Shown here: positions 51,397 through 59,867 of the stretch, piece by piece
Layout: the number at the start of each line of letters is the position of its first letter
How positions within the stretch are numbered: position 1 is the stretch's first letter
Program-made: the position numbers and the translations under genes
Source of the DNA: Methanomassiliicoccus sp.
GTDB lineage: Archaea; Thermoplasmatota; Thermoplasmata; Methanomassiliicoccales; Methanomassiliicoccaceae
NCBI GenBank assembly: GCA_016109435.1
Contig: JAEILR010000020.1
Location: 62,001-126,000 of the forward strand
Direction: 5' to 3'
Length of the DNA: 64,000 bases
The notes under the pieces: model-generated
Told to the model about the DNA's origin: nothing
Seen by the model: only the letters and a program-made list of their open reading frames with translations
Database searches by the model: none

Positions 51397-52449
51397 ATGT
51401 CCAAGCTTGAAGAGGCGGCCCTGGTGGCCATGCGTGATGTTCTGGGGCTCCGGCCCGGCGAAGAGGTCGTTATAGCTACTAATTTCGAGGGGGACTCCTT
51501 CGACATCTCCCGGGCGCTGTTCGACCAGACCAAGGCTCTCGGCGGTAAGCCGGTCATGATCGTCCAGGAACCGAAGACCATCCTGCAGTTTGCGGAGCAT
51601 ACCCTCCTGGCGGCGATCCGGGAGAACCCTGACATCTTCATTTCGGTCCCATACTACAAGACCGGCAAGGACCCCTTCGGACAGAAGATAGGGTACATCG
51701 GCCACAACGGCACCAAGTATGAGCACATCCAGTATTACCTCATGGGGGAGCGGAAGCTACGTTCGTTCTGGTCCCCGTCCCTGACCAGGGACACCTTCGA
51801 GAGGTGCGTGGTGATAGACTATGACGAGATGAGGGCCAACGCCGCCAAGCTCAAGAAGATCATCGATCCCGGCAAGCAGGTCAGGGTGACCTCCCCCGCC
51901 GGAACGGACGTCACCATATCCATCGATGGCCGGAAGGCCTACGCCGACGACGGCGACTTCCGGCACCCTGGAAGCGGAGGCAACGTTCCCTGCGGCGAGG
52001 TGTATGTGTCCCCGGTGGTCGCCTCCACGCGCGGCACCATCGTTTACGACGGCACCCTGGACCTCATCCCTCACTGCGTGCAGCCCAGGCATCCGGTCCG
52101 CGTGGACTTCAAGGACGGCTACATCTCCGACGTCACCGGGGGTCCGGACGCCGAAGCTCTTCTGGACGTGATCAGGAGCGGGGAGAAGCGGGCGAGGGAC
52201 AACGGCATGACCGCCGAGGTCCGCAATGCGCGTAACATCGGGGAGCTGGGCATCGGCCTTAACTACAAGGCCAAGATGGTCAACAACATGCTGGAGGACG
52301 AGAAGGTGGGGAAAACGTGTCACTTCGCCATCGGGTTCAACTATGACAACGACGGACCGGCCCTCATCCACCAGGACTGCCTGGTCAAGAACCCCTCGAT
52401 ATGGGTCGACGACACGCAGATACTCAAGGATGGCGACATCGTCATCTGA
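51397..52449 (+). CDS. M29-like aminopeptidase family protein
   Basis: 350 residues resembling the aminopeptidase T/leucyl aminopeptidase group: GEEVVIATNFEGDSFDISRA near the start, GGNVPCGEVYVSP in the middle, then ARNIGELGIGLN and a late HFAIGFNYDNDG with histidines for metal binding (LIHQDC). AGAGGGT precedes ATG 51397 and a TATA-like catattatatcc is near 51345-51356. The substrate is not known; related proteins include metal-dependent dioxygenase-like enzymes. Confidence 0.75.
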   Translation: MSKLEEAALVAMRDVLGLRPGEEVVIATNFEGDSFDISRALFDQTKALGGKPVMIVQEPKTILQFAEHTLLAAIRENPDIFISVPYYKTGKDPFGQKIGYIGHNGTKYEHIQYYLMGERKLRSFWSPSLTRDTFERCVVIDYDEMRANAAKLKKIIDPGKQVRVTSPAGTDVTISIDGRKAYADDGDFRHPGSGGNVPCGEVYVSPVVASTRGTIVYDGTLDLIPHCVQPRHPVRVDFKDGYISDVTGGPDAEALLDVIRSGEKRARDNGMTAEVRNARNIGELGIGLNYKAKMVNNMLEDEKVGKTCHFAIGFNYDNDGPALIHQDCLVKNPSIWVDDTQILKDGDIVI

Positions 52450-52557
52450 AACCCTTCCCGTTCCATCTGGCCATGATCATCTCGCACGGCCGGGTTGAAC
52501 GATTCATACATCTTCTTTTTATAGTAGAACAAACAGATACTAGGTTGGAGAAAAGAG

Positions 52558-52935
52558 ATGAGCCAAATCAGACCCATCGTAACCTATGAGACCTTGGCCA
52601 GAGCGATAAAGAACAGAATGGAGGTCAGTGAGGACGTCGCCGATGACATTTCCTTCAGGGTTCTCAATTACTTTGGATTCGATGACGAGATAATTGACAA
52701 TGTACTGGACCAGGACGACCGCAGGATGTTCTACTTCCTGCAGGACGTTCAGATCCTCACTACCCACTGGGAGGAGGCCATCCTGCCCACCGGCAGGACC
52801 TGGAGGGTGTTCTACTGGGGCCTCAACGTCGAGAAGATCATGAAGTATGCCGCTCCTCCTCAGGAAGAGGAGACCATCGAGCTGGGGATCTACGATTCCC
52901 TGCCTCAGACCGTCTGGTCCAGGTCGGCCGCCTGA
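52558..52935 (+). CDS. DUF6015-like small helical protein, copy 2
   Basis: 125 residues, paralogous to 8708-9088 over its length: ARAIKNRMEVSEDVADDISF, YFGFDDEIIDN, DDRRMFYFLQDVQILTT, GRTWRVFYWGL and GIYDSLPQTVWSR. GGAGAAAAG lies right before ATG 52558, and TATA-like tttttatagta at 52515-52525. Function unknown; a winged-helix-like fold is possible. Confidence 0.7.
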   Translation: MSQIRPIVTYETLARAIKNRMEVSEDVADDISFRVLNYFGFDDEIIDNVLDQDDRRMFYFLQDVQILTTHWEEAILPTGRTWRVFYWGLNVEKIMKYAAPPQEEETIELGIYDSLPQTVWSRSAA

Positions 52936-52986
52936 TAACGGCCAAACGCCCCTTTTTTATATTCTATTCCATTAATCCATGAGCAT

Positions 52987-54219
52987 ATGACCTCCGGCAG
53001 GAAGATCATGATCGTGGTCATGGACGGGCTGGGAGACCGCGCGGTCAAGAGCCTCGGATACCGCACGCCCCTCCAGGCCGCGAACAGGCCGAACCTGGAT
53101 TGGTTCGCCCAGAACGGCGCCTCGGGGTGCATGGACGTCATCGGCCCGGGGATCAAGCCGGGATCGGACACCTCCCACCTGGCGATACTGGGGTACGACC
53201 CCGAGGAGGTCTACACCGGTAGGGGGCCGATCGAGGCGGCGGGGGTCGGGCTCATGGGGAAGCAGGGGGACGTGGCTTTCCGCTGCAACTTCGCCACCGT
53301 GAACTCATCCATGGACGTCCTGGACCGCCGGGCTGGACGAGTGAGGGAGTCGGACACCTCCGAGTTGATCAGGGCCCTTGATGGCCTGGAGGTCAATGGG
53401 TTCGAGGCGGTGGTAAGGGAGGGCACCGAGCACCGGGCAGTCCTCCTTCTCCACGGAGAAGGCCTGGACCCCCGGGTCACCGACGCTGATCCCCACGAGG
53501 TGGCCAAGGTCCGCCGTTCCGAGCCCCTGGCCCCGGAAGCGAGGAGGACCGCGGACGCGGTCAACGAGTTCGTAAGGCGGTCGCACCAGGTCCTCGACGC
53601 CCACCCTGTCAACGTCCGCCGGAGGAGGGAGGGGCTGCCCCCGGCCAACATCCTCCTCCCCCGTGGGGGCGGGCGGTTTCCGGCCATCACCTCGTTCGAA
53701 GAGAGGTATGGCATGACCGCATCCTGCGTGGCTGGAGTATCCCTGATCAGGGGGATATGCCGGATCTGCGGCCTCGAGAACATCAACGCCCGGGGCGCGA
53801 CCGGCGGGGTGGACACCGATATGGGGTCCAAGGCCCTCACCGCGCTAAAGGAGCTGGAGCGGAAGGACCTCGTGCTGATGAACGTCAAGGCGGCCGACGT
53901 GGTCTCCCACGATGGGGACCTCGGAAGAAAGTTAGAGGTCATCGAGCGCCTCGATGCCATGGCCGGGATCCTGCGGGACGGCCTGCCGGAGGGGAGCGTG
54001 ATCGCCTTCTGTGCGGACCATTGCACTCCAGTGGAGAGGATGGACCACAGCGGGGACCCCGTGCCCATTACTATCTATTCGGACGACGGACTGAGGGACG
54101 GGACCTTGTCCTATGACGAAGTGTCCTGCTCCCGTGGGAGCCTGGGAAGGATACGGGGCAAGGACCTCATGCCCATCCTGATGGACCGGGCCGACCGCTC
54201 GGAAAAGTATGGAGCCTAG
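52987..54219 (+). CDS. apgM: archaeal 2,3-bisphosphoglycerate-independent phosphoglycerate mutase
   Basis: 410 residues of the alkaline-phosphatase fold: MIVVMDGLGDRAVKSLGYRT (first metal aspartate), SDTSHLAILGYDP with the catalytic serine, MNVKAADVVSHDGD and FCADHCTPVERMDHSGDPVP with the second metal site. It interconverts 3- and 2-phosphoglycerate. ATG 52987 lies about 28 nt from TATA-like ttttttatattc (52953-52964); a leaderless mRNA is likely. Confidence 0.94.
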   Translation: MTSGRKIMIVVMDGLGDRAVKSLGYRTPLQAANRPNLDWFAQNGASGCMDVIGPGIKPGSDTSHLAILGYDPEEVYTGRGPIEAAGVGLMGKQGDVAFRCNFATVNSSMDVLDRRAGRVRESDTSELIRALDGLEVNGFEAVVREGTEHRAVLLLHGEGLDPRVTDADPHEVAKVRRSEPLAPEARRTADAVNEFVRRSHQVLDAHPVNVRRRREGLPPANILLPRGGGRFPAITSFEERYGMTASCVAGVSLIRGICRICGLENINARGATGGVDTDMGSKALTALKELERKDLVLMNVKAADVVSHDGDLGRKLEVIERLDAMAGILRDGLPEGSVIAFCADHCTPVERMDHSGDPVPITIYSDDGLRDGTLSYDEVSCSRGSLGRIRGKDLMPILMDRADRSEKYGA

Positions 54220-54222
54220 AGC

Positions 54223-54582
54223 ATGCGCTACAAGTATTGCCCGAAATGCGAGGACGTCCGCGCCCGCAACCTGGCGATGGGGAAACGCTGCGAGTCGTGC
54301 CTCGGGGACACCATCGCTATCGACGTCCCCCGGTCGATCTACGGCAAGGCGATGTACATCGTCAGCGGGATCGCCATCGCCATGATCATATTGTACATCG
54401 CCCACCGTGATTACGATGCGGGCTTCGCCTCGTTCCTCGGGGGAGTGGACGAGGGCATCTATATTGCGCTCCTATTCGGCCTCATTATCCTCGCCTTCGG
54501 CCTTGCGTTCATTGACACCGGCCGTACCAACGCGGCCGCCAGGAAGATCATCGACGAGAGGAAGGGACGGGTTCAGGAGTAG
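54223..54582 (+). CDS. zinc-ribbon membrane protein
   Basis: 119 residues: N-terminal zinc ribbon (YCPKCED, CESCLG), then two membrane helices (about 43-60 and 78-98) and a charged tail. It follows apgM by 3 bp and is co-transcribed. Its 3' end overlaps the convergent pilin-like gene by 10 bp. Function unknown. Confidence 0.7.
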   Translation: MRYKYCPKCEDVRARNLAMGKRCESCLGDTIAIDVPRSIYGKAMYIVSGIAIAMIILYIAHRDYDAGFASFLGGVDEGIYIALLFGLIILAFGLAFIDTGRTNAAARKIIDERKGRVQE

Positions 54583-55013
54583 GCCGGCCACGATTCCAGG
54601 CGGAACTCAAGCTCCGAGCCGTCGAAGGACGTCCTCAGGATCGAGCAGTGGACCTCCCCGGCCATCACCTCGCCGCCGAAGGTCCACGAGCGGTCGCCGT
54701 AATGCACGCTCCACCGCCACTCCCGTCCTGGGAGAAGCAGGTCCAGGACCAGGGTGATATTGTTCTCGTACCTGCCCCCGTCCACGTTCTCCAGCATGAA
54801 CAGCCTCTCCAGGGAACCGGGGTTGCCCGAGGCGTCGATGACCGTCGAGCGGAGGAGCACCGTATGCGCCGCTTCGACCCTGTCCATCTCCCTATCGTCG
54901 GTCTCGGAGGACGGTGCTCCGAGCATGGAGAGTAGCGATACTGACACCAGGGCGGCTATGGCCAGGAATATCAGGGCATCGAACAGGCCGGCGAGAGCAC
55001 GGCGATCCATCAT
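54573..55013 (-). CDS. type IV pilin-like membrane protein A
   Basis: 146 residues: a short basic start (MMDRRALAGLFDALIFLAIA) leads into a hydrophobic helix (about 8-30), followed by an external region with beta strands (VLDLLLPGREWRWSVHYGDR). This is the layout of archaeal pilins and pseudopilins; no strict signal-peptidase III site is obvious. Its ATG overlaps the stop of the next pilin-like gene (ATGA). Confidence 0.6.
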   Translation of the reverse strand: MMDRRALAGLFDALIFLAIAALVSVSLLSMLGAPSSETDDREMDRVEAAHTVLLRSTVIDASGNPGSLERLFMLENVDGGRYENNITLVLDLLLPGREWRWSVHYGDRSWTFGGEVMAGEVHCSILRTSFDGSELEFRLESWPAYS

Positions 55014-55477
55014 ATCCACACCCATACCGTGAGCAGGGCGGGGGTGATCATGCCCCCGTTGCTAAGAAGATCGACCGGCTCGCTGAGACTGCTCCTCTCC
55101 CCACCGGCCAGGCCGCCGGTCTCGAACAGCACTGAGGTTCGGCCGTCGGGGAACGCCAGCATGATCTTCATTCCGCCGTTCCAGTCACCCCTGACCGATG
55201 ACCAGTCAGCACGGTCCAGCGCCCGCTGGTCCAGTATGCGGTCGGCCACGGCGAGGTCCCTGTTCTCAAGGATCGCGGACATCGCGTCCCGGCACCGCGG
55301 AACGAGAGCGTTGTCCTCCCCGCCGACCGCCAGGAAGGTGAACGACGCGGTGAGGAGGACCACCCCGGCGGTCACGATCATCATGGCCATGATGGCCTCG
55401 TAGAAGCCGCCCATGCCGCGGCGGTCGTCGCGCGGTCCCCTCCGCCATCGTCGCTGGACCCTTCTCTCCCCGGTCAT
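55010..55477 (-). CDS. type IV pilin-like membrane protein B
   Basis: 155 residues: arginine-rich N-terminus (RRWRRGPRDDRRGMGGFYEA) followed by a hydrophobic helix (about 26-50) and an external domain. A cleavage site of the pilin type could lie at RRG-MGGFYEA. Start ATG 55477 has GAGGGTC upstream and a TATA-like element near 55500. First of two overlapping genes; the secretion ATPase and platform genes lie 2 kb away on the other strand. Confidence 0.6.
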   Translation of the reverse strand: MTGERRVQRRWRRGPRDDRRGMGGFYEAIMAMMIVTAGVVLLTASFTFLAVGGEDNALVPRCRDAMSAILENRDLAVADRILDQRALDRADWSSVRGDWNGGMKIMLAFPDGRTSVLFETGGLAGGERSSLSEPVDLLSNGGMITPALLTVWVWI

Positions 55478-55527
55478 GACCCTCGGAGCGGATGATGCGG
55501 TATAACCGGCATCGACTACAGTTAGCC

Positions 55528-57450
55528 CTACTGCACCCCGCGCAGGTAGTGGCCGGCGGTGATGCCCCCCGCCTTGCGCTTGATGCGGTCCTTGGAGCGG
55601 ATGTCCCGGCGGGAGAAGGCCTTGGCCACCATGACGCAGAGGTCTGGGGACCGGTTGCGCAGGTCTATGCCGTAGGAATCGATGCCCATGGCGTCCAGCT
55701 CCCCCATAAAGTCCATGAGGAACAGGTCCGAGGAGTTCATGATGTGGGCGTAACCGTGGTGGTCACGAACGACCGGGAACCTTGCTCCTCGCTCGTCGAT
55801 CAAGATCCCTTCGGGGAGCGTGGGGTCGCGGGTGACCATCAGCTCGATCCGCCCGAACACCAACGCCTCCAGACGTCCTCGGTAGTGTGCGGTGAGGTCG
55901 CGGATGTCATCCCTCGACAGTTCCACGGACATCGTGTACTGGTGGAGGTCCGGCGTGTTGATCGAGTTGAACATGTTCATGAAGTAGGAGCCGTACAGCC
56001 GGCGGTCGGAGAACGCCAGCATCTGGCCCGGAGAGTTGACCATCACCGGGCCGTCCGGGAGCGGGGGGACCATGGGAGTGATGCGGGGCAGGTCGGCGAC
56101 CAGCTCCACTCCTGAGGAGCGGCAGCGGTCGATCGCCTCCTGGAGATGGGGGCCGTGATCGAAGTACACCCGCCCAGCATACTGCAGCACGGCCTCGAGG
56201 GAGGGTATGGAAGAAACGTAGAACGACAGCTCCCCCTTCCTTGTCCCCCGCTCGACCTGGGGAAGGTCGAACCGCACCCTCCTCCTTTCTACCTGGCAGT
56301 TGGGAAAAGCGATCGCGTTCACCTCCCGCTCGATGGCCGCGAAATCGCGGTCCTTGGTCTTGTATGCCTCGTACTCCCCCAGCTCCATGCGGTAAGGGGA
56401 GCTGAGGACTGTTCTCTTCCCCTCGCGCCGGGGAGCGCGGACCTCGAAACCTCCGGTCTTCTCCCCGTGCCGATAGAAGGTTATCCCGTCCCCCTCCCCC
56501 AGTTCCGCGGACAGCTTCACCGTCCGGCCAGCGGAGACCGCCCGCCCCAGGGGCAGTCCCCTGGACTCCGGGTACTCCCTCTGCATGACCTGGTCGGTTA
56601 GGAGGTATCCGGGACTGAACCCGCGGTTGAACGCCACCGACAGCAGTTCCCTCTCCCGGGGGGTGATCAGGACCTCCTCGCCCCGCTCCGCCCGCTCCAC
56701 CGCGGCCTTGTACGTCCTCGCTGCCAGATACACGTAGGCCGGCGACCGCAGCCGCCCCTCGATCTTGATAGCGTCCACTCCCAGGGCCAGGAGCCTGGGG
56801 AGCGCGGCTGCCGAGAACAGGTCCGCGGTGGACAGCATGTACGAGGTGTCCTTCCCCAGCGTGTATCGCTTTCGGCAGGGTTGGGCGCACATCCCTCGGT
56901 TGCCGGAACGGCCTCCCAGGATGGAAGAGAACAAACATTGGCCGGAGAAACAGTAGCACAGCGCTCCGTGGATGAACACCTCGATGCCGATGGCCGACGC
57001 GCTCCGTATCCGCTCCACCTCGTCCAGGGACAGCTCGCGGGACAGGATCGCCCTCTCGAACCCCATGTCCTCCGCCCACCGGGCGTCCTCCGGGGAATGA
57101 ATCCCCATCTGAGTGGAGGCATGCACCGCCAGCCCGTAGTTGTCGCGGACCAGGCGGGCGAGGCCGCGGTCCTGGACTATGACGGCGTCCACCCCTATGC
57201 GGTCCAGCAGGTCAAGGTAATCATATGCCAGGTGAAGCTCCCGTTCTTTCACCAGTATGTTGACGGTGACATACACCTTCACCCCCCGGGAGCGGGCCAG
57301 TTCCACCGCGCACTTCAGCTCCGCATCGGAGAAGTTCTTGGCGAAACGCCGGGCCCCGAACAGCTTGCCCCCCAGGTAGATGGCGTCGGCGCCGCCGGCC
57401 AGGGCGGCCTTGAACGTTTCCTTCGAGCCGGCGGGAGCGAGGACCTCCAT
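55528..57450 (-). CDS. U32 family peptidase
   Basis: 640 residues: MEVLAPAGSKETFKAALAGG then ADAIYLGGKLFGAR at the start, GVKVYVTVNIL, VHASTQMGIHSPE and the cysteine-rich GALCYCFSGQCLFSS with RGMCAQPC and a C-terminal U32-associated domain. Family members act as collagenase-like peptidases or in tRNA/cofactor hydroxylation; an iron-sulfur cluster is likely. ATG 57450 matches the family start and lies about 26 nt from a TATA-like GGTTATATCG (57471-57480), so a leaderless mRNA is likely. Confidence 0.88.
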   Translation of the reverse strand: MEVLAPAGSKETFKAALAGGADAIYLGGKLFGARRFAKNFSDAELKCAVELARSRGVKVYVTVNILVKERELHLAYDYLDLLDRIGVDAVIVQDRGLARLVRDNYGLAVHASTQMGIHSPEDARWAEDMGFERAILSRELSLDEVERIRSASAIGIEVFIHGALCYCFSGQCLFSSILGGRSGNRGMCAQPCRKRYTLGKDTSYMLSTADLFSAAALPRLLALGVDAIKIEGRLRSPAYVYLAARTYKAAVERAERGEEVLITPRERELLSVAFNRGFSPGYLLTDQVMQREYPESRGLPLGRAVSAGRTVKLSAELGEGDGITFYRHGEKTGGFEVRAPRREGKRTVLSSPYRMELGEYEAYKTKDRDFAAIEREVNAIAFPNCQVERRRVRFDLPQVERGTRKGELSFYVSSIPSLEAVLQYAGRVYFDHGPHLQEAIDRCRSSGVELVADLPRITPMVPPLPDGPVMVNSPGQMLAFSDRRLYGSYFMNMFNSINTPDLHQYTMSVELSRDDIRDLTAHYRGRLEALVFGRIELMVTRDPTLPEGILIDERGARFPVVRDHHGYAHIMNSSDLFLMDFMGELDAMGIDSYGIDLRNRSPDLCVMVAKAFSRRDIRSKDRIKRKAGGITAGHYLRGVQ

Positions 57451-57583
57451 GCCCGTGCATTGTCCGGTGACCGATATAACCTCTTGCGACGACCGGGTCA
57501 TCGGACGCTGTCCAGTCGCGCCGGCGTAATGTCACTGTAGCATCAAAGTGGATGACCTCACCTGGCGTGGTGGAGCCGGGACC

Positions 57584-58150
57584 ATGAGGACTAACATCTT
57601 AGCTTTCAAAGGGAGGAGGCCCTCCCCAGTGGATAGCGTGCCGGCCCGTCCGGCCTGCTCCGGCCGCAAGATCAAGGGCGCCTTGCTGGTCGATTGCCAG
57701 GACTGCCGGCAAGGACAGGACCTGGCCGATCGGCTGTGCTTCAAGGGGGTCGTCAGGCTGATGGCGGCGGAGACCCCTGGGATCAAGGAGGTCACGCTGT
57801 CCCGGGACTGGCAGGTGGTGTACGGCAAAGATTGCGTCGATGTCCTGTTCGCCATGAGCGAAATGATCAGGTTCTGCAACGGTCTCAACTTCCGCCTGCC
57901 CTTCGAGGACTGTGCCTCCTGCCCGTCGAACCCCCGCTCGGTCATCGCCCGGGTCACGGAGGCCCTTCCCCGCGCCGCGCCGGAACTGGACACCTCGTTC
58001 GCTCGGCAATCGGGCGGACATGGGAGGGCTTGCGAGCAGTGCGTGGGCACCCTTCGTTCCAATCTCGACCACACCCGGATGATGCTCGACCGGGCCGAGA
58101 GGATTATCAGCAAGGCGGCCTACCGGGTGGTGATCATCGATGACCGCTAG
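57584..58150 (+). CDS. cysteine-rich protein of the pilus/secretion operon
   Basis: 188 residues with three C-x2-C pairs (CQDC at 38-41, CASC at 109-112, CEQC at 152-155) and further single cysteines (C25, C52, C84, C97); it looks like a metal-binding or iron-sulfur protein. The last residues overlap the secretion ATPase start by 11 bp, so it is co-translated with it. No family recognised. ATG 57584 has GGTGGAG upstream; a GTG at 57548 is possible. Confidence 0.6.
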   Translation: MRTNILAFKGRRPSPVDSVPARPACSGRKIKGALLVDCQDCRQGQDLADRLCFKGVVRLMAAETPGIKEVTLSRDWQVVYGKDCVDVLFAMSEMIRFCNGLNFRLPFEDCASCPSNPRSVIARVTEALPRAAPELDTSFARQSGGHGRACEQCVGTLRSNLDHTRMMLDRAERIISKAAYRVVIIDDR

Positions 58151-59867
58151 GGTGATGGTCCGGGCTCCCCGCACCCGGATGGAAAGGGACGATGGCGTCG
58201 GACGGGCGCTCTCCAAGATATTCCGGGAGCGGGCCATGAGGCGGCCGGGGTTCTCCGGCTGCTGGGTCGCCACATCCCTGCCGGGGGAGCATCAGGTCCT
58301 GGAGAGCTACGAGGTATCCGGGGCTAAGGTCACCATCGCCTCGAGCCAGGGAGGCGGCCTCATCTATCACGCCATGCCCTGGGAGTACGGGCTCCAGGAC
58401 GCCTGGGTGTCCGCGCTGTCAAAGGTCATCCGGAGTATAGCGTTCCTGCCGCCCCCCACCCTGAGCACCTCGCTCGACGACCTCCGGTCCCACGTCAGCA
58501 CCACCTCCGCCCGCCTGCTGCGTAACATGTCCTCGGCCGGCCAGGTGGACCTCGGGAAGGGGATCGAGGAGAGGGAAGCGAACGTCGGCCGGCTCTCCGA
58601 GGTGGTGGCCCGCTACACCGTTGGCCTCGGGTTGTTCGAGGTGCTGCTGTCGGACAACCGGATCGAGGACGTATATGTCGACGCCCCGTCAGGAGAGAAT
58701 CCCATACACGTCACCTTGAACGGCGTTTCCGGCACCAACGCGGTGTGCCGGTGCATGACCAACATCACCGTTTCGGAGGAGGAAGTGGACAAGCTCGCCT
58801 CCCGCCTCAGACAGTCCAGCGGCCGACCGTTCTCAGAAGCCTTTCCCATCATGGAAACGGACGTGGAAGGACACGATTCCCGGGCCACGGTGATCGGCCC
58901 GCCCCTGTCCCCTGGAGGAACGGCAGTGGCCCTCCGCCGTCATTCCCGTACCCCCTGGACGCTGCTCAAGCTCGCGGCCAACGGGTCCATCGACGCCTCC
59001 ACCGCCGGCCTTCTCTCCTTCCTCATGGACGGCCGGAGCACGATGCTGATATGCGGGGCCCGGGGCGCGGGGAAGTCCTCCCTGCTCTCGGCCATGATGT
59101 TCGAGTTCCCCCTCTCCCAACGCATCCTGGCCATCGAGGATACCTTGGAGCTGCCGACCAGGCAGATGCAGTCCCTGGGGTACAAGGTCCAGTCACTGTT
59201 CGTGGAATCGAGGATGGACCGAACCACCGAGGAGATGGCCGAGCAGGCCCTACGGGTCTCTCTCCGCCTGGGCGAATCGGCCATCGTGCTCGGGGAGGTC
59301 CGGGGAAAGGAAGCGCAGACACTTTACCAGAGCATGCGCGCCGGTCGAGCCGGCTCCTCGGTCCTGGGCACCATCCACGGCGATTCGGCCGCTTCGGTGT
59401 ACGAGCGGGTCGTCCACGACATGGGCATACCCAAGGAGGCGTTCCTGGCCACCGATCTGGTGCTCACCATGGGCCTGTACCGGCCCGGAGGGGCGTCCCG
59501 CTCCGTCCGCCGCCTGGTCGAGGTCGCCGAGTGCCGGCGGCGGGACCAGGGGGTGGGCTTCCACCAGTTATTGGGCGACGACGTTCGCTCCGCCCTCATG
59601 GGGTCCGAGATCGTAGCTCGCATCGCCTCTTCCTGGAACATCACGATGAGCGAAGCGGTGGACAACATCCAAGCCCGGGCGGACATGAGGCAGGCTCTCC
59701 TGGACGCCGCGGCAGCGGACGGACCACGGTTCCTCGAACCGGACTGGGTGTTCCGGTGCAACGATTTCTTCTGGGACCGGATGGACGCCGGGGACAGGGA
59801 TTACGCGTCCATCGCCGCGGATTTCCGCTCGTACGTGCAGGGAAGGTGCGGCCATGTCCTGGCATGA
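58140..59867 (+). CDS. type II/IV secretion ATPase (PilB/TadA/FlaI-like)
   Basis: 575 residues. N-terminal domain about 1-200; nucleotide domain with Walker A GARGAGKSS, Asp box LAIEDTLELP, Walker B VLGEVRGKEA and His box GTIHGDSAASVYERV. It powers assembly of pilus-like filaments or secretion. ATG 58140 is preceded by a GGTGGTGAT stretch and overlaps the previous gene. The following gene overlaps by 14 bp. Confidence 0.9.
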   Translation: MTARVMVRAPRTRMERDDGVGRALSKIFRERAMRRPGFSGCWVATSLPGEHQVLESYEVSGAKVTIASSQGGGLIYHAMPWEYGLQDAWVSALSKVIRSIAFLPPPTLSTSLDDLRSHVSTTSARLLRNMSSAGQVDLGKGIEEREANVGRLSEVVARYTVGLGLFEVLLSDNRIEDVYVDAPSGENPIHVTLNGVSGTNAVCRCMTNITVSEEEVDKLASRLRQSSGRPFSEAFPIMETDVEGHDSRATVIGPPLSPGGTAVALRRHSRTPWTLLKLAANGSIDASTAGLLSFLMDGRSTMLICGARGAGKSSLLSAMMFEFPLSQRILAIEDTLELPTRQMQSLGYKVQSLFVESRMDRTTEEMAEQALRVSLRLGESAIVLGEVRGKEAQTLYQSMRAGRAGSSVLGTIHGDSAASVYERVVHDMGIPKEAFLATDLVLTMGLYRPGGASRSVRRLVEVAECRRRDQGVGFHQLLGDDVRSALMGSEIVARIASSWNITMSEAVDNIQARADMRQALLDAAAADGPRFLEPDWVFRCNDFFWDRMDAGDRDYASIAADFRSYVQGRCGHVLA

